Positions 55,347 to 64,000 of a stretch of 64,000 nt of DNA are shown piece by piece. Within the stretch, counting starts at the first letter, position 1; every line of letters begins with the position of its first letter. Under the pieces are notes generated by a model, which worked only from the letters and a program-made list of their open reading frames with translations, ran no database searches and was not told where the DNA came from. The DNA is from Xiphydria camelus (Eukaryota; Arthropoda; Insecta; Hymenoptera; Xiphydriidae), in assembly GCA_963678675.1 (NCBI GenBank), contig OY783194.1, positions 14,904,812-14,968,811 of the forward strand. Reading direction: 5' to 3'. The translations under genes and the position numbers were made by a program.

Positions 55347-55832
55347 CCGAGTGATTCTTTAATATTGCGACAACTTCAAGGATGAGTTCCTTGATGAAAA
55401 TAAGAAAAAAGTTCCTATGCACATGAGTCCGGAAACGCTGAGTTTCAGAATTACATTTTTAAATGCCTTATCCAAAAAAAAAATAAAAATTTAAACGCAA
55501 TGACGCATCTCTTCTTCTGAAATGATATTTAATACTCCTAAAAAACCCTATTACAAAAAATAAATAAAATGGAAGCTCTGCAAAAATATATCTGTACCCG
55601 AGGATAAAAGTGTATTAAGTCCACTTAATACTTAATAGGACTTAAGTAACACTTTTATCCTGGGGTACAGATATACTTCCTGTTATTAGTATAGAAAATT
55701 TGTATAAAAATGAACACCCTGTTTTTCCGAAACTCAGCGTTTCCGGACCCATGTTCATAGAAACTTTTTTTTCTTATTTTCATCTAAGGAACCCGTCCTT
55801 GAAGTTTGTAGCAATATTAAAGAATCACACGG
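55347..55832. mobile_element. TIR element of about 486 bp
   Basis: CCGAGTGATTCTTTAATATT and its near-inverse end (AATATTAAAGAATCACACGG) bound the element; the arms pair for about 100 bp (GAAACTCAGCGTTTCCGG inside). A second palindrome sits at the centre (TATCTGTACCC...GGGTACAGATATA, 55588-55676). Non-coding. Confidence 0.65.
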
Positions 55833-55864
55833 CACACGCGCGCACACGCACACACGCACACACT

Positions 55865-55918
<54 letters not shown>

Positions 55919-55960
55919 GAGAGGGGGGAGGGGGAGAGGGGGGGAGAGGGGGAGAGAGGG
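55833..55960. repeat. CA/GA microsatellite
   Basis: An irregular CACACG run, then (GA)n with G-runs. It directly abuts the 3' end of the LINE at 55961-57140. Open frames across it are artefacts. Confidence 0.9.
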
Positions 55961-57140
55961 ATTGATTGATTGATTGATATTTTTATTTATGATCCACAGT
56001 TGGACCAAATATACATGCAGCGAACTGCAGGAACAAGCAGAAAATAACAATCATTAGCATAGTAAATAAACATAAGTAAATTTAATAGATATAAGCAAGT
56101 AAATAACTTAAGATTTAGCAGTGGGAGAGTAGCAGTGGAAAATTTGCTCTCTAAAACAATATATTGTAGACCTGTCATCCCGCGACAATACTAGAGATGG
56201 CATAAATAACAGATTTATGAGGGGAAAAATGAGAGATGAATGGATGGGTGACATTAATTAGTTGATAAGACCATAGTTAGTGATCTTTCCTATTCAACGA
56301 GGTAGGCTTTTAAGTTCGTCTTGAAACAACTACGAGATGATGAAGCTTTTATCTCAGCCGGAAGAGAGTTCCAAATGGATGGCGCGGAGACTGCAAATGC
56401 ATACTTGTGTGTGTATGCATCAGTACGATAATTAGGAACAAGCAGTTGTTGGCTATGGGGGCCTCTCAGAGGCCGTGGCGTGTTACGAGAAATAAGTAAC
56501 TCTGCAAGGAAAGATGGGCAGTTCTCGCGCAGAGCTGTGTAAGTCAGACAAGCCACTGCATGTTTCCTGGCATCGTTGACAGTGAGCCATCCCAATTCAC
56601 GCCTATAAGGGGTGATAGACGCGTCACGTGGGAGATTAAAAATGTGCCTCATACCTCTGTCTATCAGCCTCTGCAGCTTCAGATCACTGACTGCCCCCGC
56701 ACCAAGAAGGACAGCAGAACAGTAGTCAATATGCGGAAGCACTAGTGCAGAAACTAGGCATTTGCGCAAGCCACTATCAGTGTACTCTCGCATCTGTTGG
56801 AGTTTGTAGATAACTCCATTCACCTTTGACGTGACGCTAGCGATATGCTGGTGGAACGTCAACTTTAAATCCAGTGTAACTCCCAGGTTTTTAACAGTTT
56901 TGATGAACGGAATTTTATTAGAGCAAAAGAAAAGTGTAAGAAGATCCGAAAAGTTGATTTGGTTTACCAAGCGGTTATTGCCAAGAATGATTGCCTTAGT
57001 CTTATGGGGGTTTAGACGAAGTCAATTTCGCCGGGCCCAGTCTTCAATACCTGCAATGTCATTGTTAAGGCCTTGGATACTATTGGGCAAGTTCGAAGGT
57101 GGACATGTAGTATAAATCTGGAAGTCGTCGGCAAATAAGA
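55961..57140 (-). pseudogene. LINE A: 5'-truncated reverse transcriptase
   Basis: On the minus strand the copy starts at LLFADDFQIYTTCP (FADD box, 57140) and continues through the RT thumb region: FIKTVKNLGVTLDLKLTFHQ, LVSALVLPHIDYCSAVLL, HIFNLPRDASITPYRR and FAVSAPSIWNSLPAEIK, ending AYLVE at 56290. A 3' UTR follows and it ends in (ATCA)n at 55961-55978, beside a (TC)n tract. A frame change lies near 56970. The sequence belongs to the APE-type LINE superfamily (Jockey/CR1 group) and is closely related to LINE C (IFNLPRDAS and LTFHQHIA are shared). Truncation at the 5' end is typical of LINE insertion. Confidence 0.85.
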
Positions 57141-57143
57141 GGG

Positions 57144-57175
57144 AGAAGAAGAAGAAGAAGAAGAAGAAGAAGAAG
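57144..57175. repeat. GAA microsatellite
   Basis: (GAA)n of about 32 bp, which is (TTC)n on the LINE strand. It sits between the 5' end of LINE A and the 3' end of LINE B and is probably LINE B's tail or target. Confidence 0.85.
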
Positions 57176-59010
57176 CGTTTATTTTGCTCTAGGGCAACCT
57201 CTCTAAGAGCTCTCGAGGAAGTACAAAAGTAAAGTAAATAGCTAGTTAGTAATAAAGTAATAAAGTAAATAGTTAAGTAATAACTAAGTAAGTAAGATAC
57301 AAAAATAAAGCCAGTAACTAAATAACTAGAGCGGTAACTATAACGGTAATAAAAATAAGAAAAATTAAGTAATTACTAAGTAAATAAGGTACAAAAATAA
57401 AGCCAATAACTAAGTAAGTAACTAAAGCGGTAACTATAATAGTAAAAATAAAAATAAGAAATAAAACAAGATAGTGATAAAGATAATAATAATGAGTTAA
57501 TGAGTAGCAAGTCAATAACTAATAAAGTAACTAAAGCGATAATTATAACGGTAGAACGGCGATAAAATTGGCTAAGGAATGGATGAGTGCGAACGTCTTC
57601 AATAGAATTATAAGATTGGATGTGTATGGGCGGGGGAATGGCTAGGCCCCGACGTAAGAGACTCAGGCGGCACGGATGACACAGCCGACACAGATGCGCT
57701 GGTGGTTGAGATAGATGTGCGGGGGCATGTGGTAGGAGTCACAACTCCCGCGCAGACTCTGACGAGGTCAGCACTTGAAGAGATTTTCACGGGAGAGGAC
57801 GAGGTAGACACCCTGACGTGGACAGTGCCACCGGACGCCCAGGCATCCTTTAGGCGACCAGCGGCGACGAGTTTCCGAGCCTCTCAGAGGACTTTCCGCG
57901 CAGCCGGGGGCAGACGTTCGTTAATGTAAATGGTGCCAGTGCCATAGGAGGGTCCTACGTCGGTCCACTAAGGGTCGTGGCGCTCCGGGTTTTCCAGGGA
58001 TCCGAAAGGTGTCCTCCACACCGCCGACAGGGATAGTAGTGACCAGGGCGCCCGCCACCATTTCGAGCGTCTGCGAGAGGTCCTCGTTGGCCAGCTCACA
58101 GAGTCCTGAGATGACGGCCTCCTTGGAGTAACGTTCCCGCTCCAGGAGCTCGATCCGCCGATTGAGAGCGTCAGAGTCATCGGAGGGTGGTGGAGGGGGT
58201 GAGACGGCTGCAGACTCAACGGCAGTGACCCGCGCGTCAAGCCGCTCATACTGCCGACGAAGGTTCTCCGTAATCGACTTAAGGCTGGAGACTTTGGTCA
58301 CCACGCTATTTAAATCCTCCGCTATTGAGCTCACATGCTCCTTAACAATTCTGAGGTCCGACAACTTAGCCTCAATGCCGTCCATTTTTGAGTATAAGGA
58401 AGCGAGGAGAGGTGCGATGCTCGAAAGCGAATCCGCCGGCAGCGAAGAGGTCGAGTCCGAGGTTCCTCGCAAAAGTGTAGGTGGCACCCGCGCCACCCCC
58501 CCGGGAGGGGGTGTCTGCGGCAGGTAACACCAAAGTGTGCAAGCATAGTTCGCTGCACCGACCGCATTTGAAGGTGGCAGGGTCGCCGCTCCGGCCTGCC
58601 TTGGCCTCCACGCATGATAGATGATAATAATTATTGCACTTTCCGGTGCAACGCAATTCACCCTTATCCGCGGCAAGGAACTTGCTGCAGAGCCCACACT
58701 TGCGTGCCATGATGACTGCCGGTTGGTATGTCACAGTTGAATTAGGCCAAGTCGTCAGGCAGGTAGAGGCCGAGGGCAGATGCAAATGAAAATGGATTCC
58801 GACACTAGAGAGCACGCCACTGCCAGGGATGATGGAATATTCTTCTTGAAGCGAATATGAGGCGACGGCCAGCGAGAGCACTATTCTAACCGAGACACTG
58901 TGCACAACAAACACCTCGCACATGCGATAGACAACGGGATGTAGGCAAATGAACTCAAGAAATAAATAAGCAAACGCGGAGCGAAGCGATACACGACCGA
59001 CGCCTTCAAG
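57176..59010 (-). mobile_element. LINE B: ORF1-only LINE derivative
   Basis: On the minus strand it has a leader (59010-58711), one complete ORF1 (58710-57608) and a 3' region of about 430 bp made of GTAACTA/GGTAACTATAACGG-type repeats (57230-57560), ending at (TTC)n. There is no endonuclease or reverse transcriptase sequence between ORF1 and the tail. It resembles the half-LINE (HAL1) design of mammals: an ORF1 carrier mobilised in trans. Confidence 0.65.
57608..58710 (-). pseudogene. LINE B ORF1: PHD finger, coiled coil, FP domain
   Basis: The start MARKCGLCSKF leads into a PHD-type zinc finger (Cys/His in GKCNNYYHLSCVEAK and FKCGRC). A frameshift follows in the C/G run at about 58491-58515. 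Then comes a coiled coil (KMDGIEAKLSDLRIVKEHV... LNRRIELLERER), a segment AVISGLCE, and a C-terminal Baculo_FP-like region (INERLPPAARKVL, an in-frame TGA, EARKLVAAGRLKDAWASGGT, VHVRVS). It ends at 57608. ORF1 proteins of this type bind LINE RNA; PHD plus FP layouts are known from several LINE clades. Two lesions make this copy inactive. Confidence 0.75.
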
Positions 59011-59012
59011 AA

Positions 59013-59044
59013 AGCGGAGAGAGAGAGAGAGAGAGAGAGGGAGG

Positions 59045-59078
<34 letters not shown>

Positions 59079-59140
59079 GAGAGAGGGAGAGAGGGAGGGA
59101 GAGAGAGGGGGGAGTGAGGGAGGGAGAGAGAGAGAGAGAG
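59013..59140. repeat. GA microsatellite
   Basis: (GA)n with interruptions (GGGAGG), about 128 bp, directly abutting the 3' tail of LINE C (ATTGATTGATTGATTGAT, 59141-59158). The arrangement is the same as at 55833-55960. Confidence 0.9.
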
Positions 59141-59426
59141 ATTGATTGATTGATTGATGATGATGTTTACTGCCCATGGTTGAGCAAAAGTTTGCAGTGT
59201 GACTGCATGTACAGCGTGAATAAAAATAAAAATAGTGGATTAAGTAACAATAGTAATAAAATAAAATAATATAAAATAATATAAAATAAAATAAAATGAG
59301 ATAAAATAAGATAAAAAGGAAAATATGAAATCGAATAAACTCAAATAAAGAAAAAATAAAATAATAGTAATAATAATAATGATACGTTCAACTGCCTGCT
59401 GCACACACGGCAGTAAGAAGAGATAT

Positions 59427-62400
59427 TTATTTATGGGGTGCATTGTCCGTGGCGATGAGGGTAGAACTCGAGGCTGCTGCAGCGTTTTCCAGAGACATCA
59501 GGTGGGATTTGATCTTCGATTTGAACAGCGTATCGGAGGATGATGATCTCACGTCATCCGGGAGAGAATTCCATACATATGGAGCTGCGACGGCAAAGGA
59601 GTGCAAGTAAGCATCAGTCCGGAATTTAGGTACAATTAGGCGGTCATCCGATTGTACTCTCTGGGTCGTCTTTCTACGCGGGCAAGCAGCATGTCTCTGA
59701 AGAAGGAGGGTGTGCCTAAACGAAGAGCAGAGTAAGTGAGACAAGCCACTGCCTGTTTCCTTACATCTTCTATCGAGAGCCGTCCGAGATTTCTTCGATG
59801 AAGCGAGACAGAGGCATCACGCGGGAGATTAAAGATGTATCTCACTCCTTTGTTGATAAGCCTTTGAAGTATGATGTCATTGGCAACACCTGTGCCAAGA
59901 AGAACCACTGCGCAGTAATCCACATGCGGCATCACCAGAGCATTGACTAGTTTTTTCCGTATCTCCGTGTCAGTGAAGTCACGAAGTTGCTGAAGTTTAT
60001 AAATTGCACCGTTGACATTTGACGTGACTCTGGCAATGTGCTGGTGAAAAGTTAGCTTCGAATCGAGGATAACTCCCAGGTTCTTAACTAAAGAGACAAA
60101 TGGAATGATATTGTTACCATCGCCCAGCGTAGGAAGTGCATCATGGTTGACTTGGTTGATCAGGCGATTATTGCTCAAGATGATGGCCTTGGTTTTGAGG
60201 AGGTTGAGTTGTAGCCGATTTTCGTTTGCCCAGTTGCTAATGGCCAAGATGTCTTTGTTCATACTACGCATGCAGTTTGCCAATTCGTTAGGTGAGCATG
60301 TGGCGTAAGCCTGTAGATCATCTGCGAACATGAGTCTATTGGCGAACTTGATTGACTGCCCTATGTCGTTGACGAAAAGTGTAAAGAGTAAAGGGCCCAG
60401 AACCGAGCCCTGGGGGACTCCTGTATTTGTATATACCCAGCTAGTAAGTGCGTTGTCATCAAATTTTAACGCTTGACGTCTGCCGACCAGGTACGATGCT
60501 ATCCACTTTATAACGCCTTTGGAGAGAGGCCTTTTGCCAGTAGGATACCATGTGGAACAGTGTCGAACGCTTTGGAAAAGTCGAACAAGGCTAGTAATGT
60601 GACCTGGCGCCTGTCCATCCCATACCTAACATCATTTAATAGCTTTAGCAGTGCCGTTGCCGTACTGTAGCCGGTCCTGAATCCGCATTGCCACGGGTCC
60701 AGGATGTCGTGTTGCTTGATGTAGACAGTGATTTGATTGAATACAAGACGCTCTAGGATCTTACTTATTGCGGGTAGTAATGCGATAGGCCTGTAGTCAT
60801 TTGTTGAGCTTGGCGTGGCGACCTTCTTGATGGGAATGATGATGGCTTTCTTCCAAGTAGTGGGGAAAGAGTCCATGATGGAACGATTGAATACGTTTTT
60901 AAGGAAGGTTATTACCAGATGCAATACTGGTCGTAACATGCGTAGGTTCAGGCCATCAGCTCCAGTGGCATTAGGTTTAATTGATTTTACTACCTTCTCG
61001 ACATCAGTGGGTGAAATAGGGGAAAAAGTGAGCTCCGGCCGGTCAAGTGCAGGCAGAACATCGTGGTAATCAGGTAGAGTGAGCGACTGGTCAGTGATGG
61101 AAACCTTGGCGAGGGCCAGATTCAGTTCTTCAGGAGGCACAACCAACGGATGTAAGGCAAGTGAATTAATAAGGCCAAGATTCCTCAGCTCCGCCCACAT
61201 GGCAGCAGGTGCAAGGCCGTCCAACCTTGTGCGGTAGTACTCGATCCGAGCGGCAGATAACCGATCACGAAGACTATCGCGAGCTTCACGGTAGGCCATA
61301 AAGTTATTTTTACATTTGTTGCGCCTGTAGCGACGATAGACAGTCCGCAGCTTCCTTTGGGCAAGATTGAGCTCAGAAGTGACCCAAGGAGCATGTTTTA
61401 CACCATTGACTTTGAGCATGACAACTGGTGCCACAGTGTCGAGTACTTTGTGGAAGTTGAGATAAAAGTTTTCCAGTGCTGCATCAACACTGGAGTCGTT
61501 GGTACCCAGTAATGTTCAGTCTATGCTAGCGAATTTTTCTTGAGCCTCAGTTGACGCCATGCACCCCAGTCGCCTGGTGCTAATGGTCTTGGCAGATGGA
61601 CGAATTCCTTGAATGACAAGATCAGCATGTATCAAGTGGTGCCCCGCTCCCAACAGAGTGTCCGATTTGCCCTAGGAGACAACTTGGTCATATTCATCAA
61701 CGATGCAGAGGTCCAGCCACGTCTCAGAACTCCCAGTGGTATGAGTAATGCTATGATCGGCTATTTTCAGTGACAGGTCCCTCACAAGTGATTTAAGGGG
61801 GTCGAGTCAGCCTGAAAAAAAAATTTCATATTAAGATTTTATTAGGAAATAAATTATGTACATTTTTATAAAAAATACTATATACTACTCCCCCAAAATA
61901 CTTAAAAAATTACCACTAAGAATAAGGCTACCGATGGCTCCAATTGTCAATATAAGCTATTTTAATTTTTGTACGTCTCGTAAGATTCAGAGTGAACCGA
62001 AGCACCGACTTGGATGGGCTACAACTTTTTCTCTTCGTAAAAAGATTCTTTCTCGTTCGAGTGTAGGGATTTCAATTTGTAACTCCACAAACGAAGATAT
62101 CACTATATTTATTCGTGAAAATTTTATTTATCAAAAAATCGATATGGAAACGAGTACCACTACCACAAATTATATTCTATCATAAATTCCTACACTCGAA
62201 CGAGAAAGCATCTTCTTATGAAGAGAATAAGATGTAGCCCATCCAAATCGGTGCCTCGGTTCAATCTGAATCCTACGAGAAGTAAAGCAAAGTGTAAGTG
62301 TTGGGAAATGAGCGTTAAAGTTTGTCTTATGAATTTACTACTTTTAATTGAAATCTTTGCTATTCACTTTCCATACATTTCTCTTTTAGTTTCTAAGGTC

Positions 62401-63250
62401 AAATAATATAATTTTTCCAACTTTTACAATAAAAAAAAATTTTCAGATAAAAAAATATATTATTGAAAGAGATGAAAAATATGAATATTATACACAATGT
62501 TATAAGTATATTTCCCATCACAGTGCATCTTATTTGCATTCTGATGTTCTATAAAAGTAATATCACGTATGTAGGAAAGATATGTTATATTCAGTAATCG
62601 ATCATTTCTGCTCTAATGGCCATAACATCTCAATTTTTATGAATTCGAGTATATCGATTTTTTTTCATGTAGATTATATATATATGAGTCAGAAAACGCA
62701 AAAAACCAAAAATTGATTTTTTTTTCAAATTTCAACTGACTCGACCGCCTTAACGTAGCGAGCGTCATGGCTAAGACTGAATTGATCGGCATTAAAGTCG
62801 CCCAGAATTACCTTATGTACGTAGTCTTCCATAGCAGACGATAAGTTTGTGCAAAAGTCCACAGGGGTGGTGAACGGGACATGCGGCGGTCTATAGACGA
62901 CTGCCATGAAGATCGGCGGGACAACAGGCTTCCTCAGCACACACATGATGTATTCAATCATTCCAGATTTATTGACCGTGTTAGAGCTAGCGATAATGGT
63001 GGCTGAGAAGGACTCGTGGATATAGAGAGCTACACCTCCACCGTGCACGTTTCTATCATTTCGAATGACGGAGTAGTTGGCCAGGCTGATGACGGAATCA
63101 GGTATCGTGGGAGAAAGCCAGGTTTCAGTTACGGCAATCACATAGTAAGTTGGACTGATATCAAGATGGCTTTTGAGAGCGTTCAAGTGAGAACGTACGG
63201 AATTAGTATTGAGACAACAGCATCGAAAAGTGTTACCATATGAAGGACTA
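59427..63250 (-). pseudogene. LINE C ORF2: APE endonuclease and reverse transcriptase
   Basis: It starts around GNTFRCCCLNTNSVRSHLN (about 63240). The endonuclease shows VIAVTETWLSP, VHGGGVALYI and VILGDFNAD (catalytic-type motifs). It is interrupted at ARYVK/SLVRDL by the MITE at 61797-62749; removing the MITE and one TTAA joins the frame. Stops follow near 61665 and 61518. The RT has KPNATGADGLN, IIIPIKK, YRPIALLPAISKILER, FDFSKAFDTVPHG (motif A), a frameshift near 60515, GVPQGSVLGPLLF (motif B) and MFADDLQAYA (motif C). It then continues through a thumb region and a further shift near 59700 to a stop at 59427. The motif set is that of the Jockey/CR1 group. No RNase H domain was seen. Confidence 0.88.
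61797..62749. mobile_element. piggyBac-type MITE inserted at TTAA
   Basis: 953 bp with ends GGGGGTCGAGTCAGCCTGAA and, inverted, GGCGGTCGAGTCAGTTGAAA, flanked by TTAA at 61793-61796 and 62750-62753. It contains an internal inverted repeat (61978-62075 and 62188-62283; CCCATCCAA and CTCGTTCGAGTGTAGG) and no transposase. The TTAA target is diagnostic of piggyBac-type transposition. The disrupted LINE frame proves the boundaries. Confidence 0.9.
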
Positions 63251-63276
63251 TTTACTAAGCGAGCAGGTCGTGAACT

Positions 63277-64000
63277 TCATTGCGTTGAGTTAGTGTAAAG
63301 CTGTGCAATCTTTGGTATGTCTGCCTGAGAATTGATAATGTGAACTAGAGTATCGTTATTGGCTTTAGCAAAGACTGTACTGCTCTTTGCCCAGATATAT
63401 TTGAAGCCAGCATCCCTAAGAGCTGACTTTACTGCTGTCAGGAGTTTCATGACGTTGGACGGCAATAAAAGGTTGATGTAGATAGTCGAGTTGCTATCGG
63501 GCGAGGCAGTTTGTCCGATGTCACCTAGGGCTTCCTTGTCGAGTTGAGAGAATCTGAGTTGGCCATCTGTGCGTTTAGCGGCAATAAATCGGGATGCAAT
63601 TACTAAGGTCTTGCACACTACTGCGAAAACGGTCCTAGTTGGTACAGATTCCACCGGAGCAGCCCCTGCAGAGTGAACAGCAGCTTTTTTGCGAAGAAGA
63701 CGAGCGCTTCAAAGGTCATCAGAGTTTAGATTGATCTTGAGCACGTTGGCTACCGCAGTCGCTACTCGAAGTAGGGTGGCTTCAGAGACAGATCCAAAAG
63801 GAAGACCAGAGATCGTTATTTCAGAGTCAAAGCCAGGACTAGTGGTTCCTCTCTGGATGCGCAGGACATTAGCATTCGCCGCAGCCGTAAGTCTCGTGAG
63901 GTCGATAGTATTCGGCGTATCAGGGCCACCAGCCTGTGTCAGATCATCAACTCTTTTACTAAGTTTGTTGACCGAGTCTCTAAGCTCCGCGTTTTCTTCG
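63277..64000 (-). pseudogene. LINE C ORF1, C-terminal part with FP domain, incomplete at window end
   Basis: Read inwards from 64000: a coiled-coil stretch (ELRDSVNKLSKRVDDL), ITISGLPFGSVSEATLLRVA, then an in-frame TGA at 63709-63711. A Baculo_FP-like domain follows (IYINLLLPSNVMKLLTAVKS, FKYIWAKSSTVFAKANND), ending NSTQ at 63277. ORF2 begins about 25-40 bp downstream. The order ISGLP...INL..PSN...KY.W.K...V is typical of LINE ORF1 proteins with an FP domain. The N-terminus, where LINE B has a PHD finger, is outside the window. Confidence 0.8.

Larger units (their letters stand above)
59141..64000 (-). mobile_element. LINE C: nearly full-length APE-type LINE, runs off the window
   Basis: From the 3' end: (ATCA)n tail, a 3' UTR with AAAATAAAAT runs (59220-59380), ORF2 (63250-59427), and ORF1 (63277 to beyond 64000). 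One MITE is inserted at 61797-62749. The 5' end is outside the window. Several stops and shifts show that it is inactive. Confidence 0.85.

Noticed and set aside
55817..56050. Leu/Ser/Pro-rich open frame
   Set aside because: Translation of the (GA)n microsatellite; likewise at 58881-59177.

Overview
The window reads as animal, most probably insect, nuclear DNA. It is A/T-rich and has spliceosomal-type introns with GT donors and AG acceptors. Its element mix is typical of arthropods: PIF/Harbinger, Transib (RAG1-related), piggyBac-type, Tc1/mariner, Helitron, DIRS and APE-type LINE sequences plus a tRNA-Ser-derived SINE. The species cannot be named from this sequence. I found no convincing host gene, no intact tRNA or rRNA gene and no CRISPR array. 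Almost everything recognisable is a transposable element, many of them long palindromes (foldbacks) and many nested in each other.

Layout. 1-4,260: small foldbacks, a 0.6 kb palindrome, and a broken Helitron helicase split by a 0.9 kb terminal-inverted-repeat (TIR) element that carries a minisatellite. 5,135-6,345: a foldback with tRNA-like A/B boxes in both arms and a Cys-rich, piggyBac-like remnant in its loop. 6,466-6,841: SINE. 8,130-13,440: a Transib/RAG1-like transposase cut into three pieces by two insertions and an inversion, with three levels of nested MITEs. 15,140-19,822: palindromes, one bounded by mariner-like fragments. 20,101-21,560: decayed PIF/Harbinger transposase. 24,152-27,335: a TIR element carrying a broken gene of an uncharacterised, widespread invertebrate family, hit by a second SINE. 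27,376-34,160: palindromes, a fragment of another uncharacterised transposon protein, and a DIRS fragment. 34,665-36,031: TIR element. 36,040-41,300: mostly featureless A/T-rich DNA. 42,155-46,943: foldbacks, a 128-bp minisatellite and an LTR-like sequence.

46,975-53,401 is the centrepiece: a 6.4 kb near-perfect palindrome made of two almost identical Harbinger units. Each unit has an apparently intact spliced DDE transposase (about 412 aa) and a MADF/BESS-like accessory protein (about 324 aa). The two genes run towards each other and interlock: the 3' exon of each lies inside the intron of the other, on the opposite strand. 53,681-54,476 holds a second tRNA-like/Cys-rich foldback. 55,961-64,000 holds three LINE copies on the minus strand. 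One is a 5'-truncated reverse transcriptase, one carries only ORF1, and one is nearly full length and disrupted by a TTAA-flanked MITE.

How the parts relate: the two Harbinger genes are the usual transposase plus DNA-binding partner pair, and they are the only gene set that looks potentially functional. The remaining coding remnants are fossils, and several can be shown to be continuous reading frames once the inserted element and its target duplication are removed. Boundaries were read by eye and can be off by a few bases unless a target-site duplication is stated.
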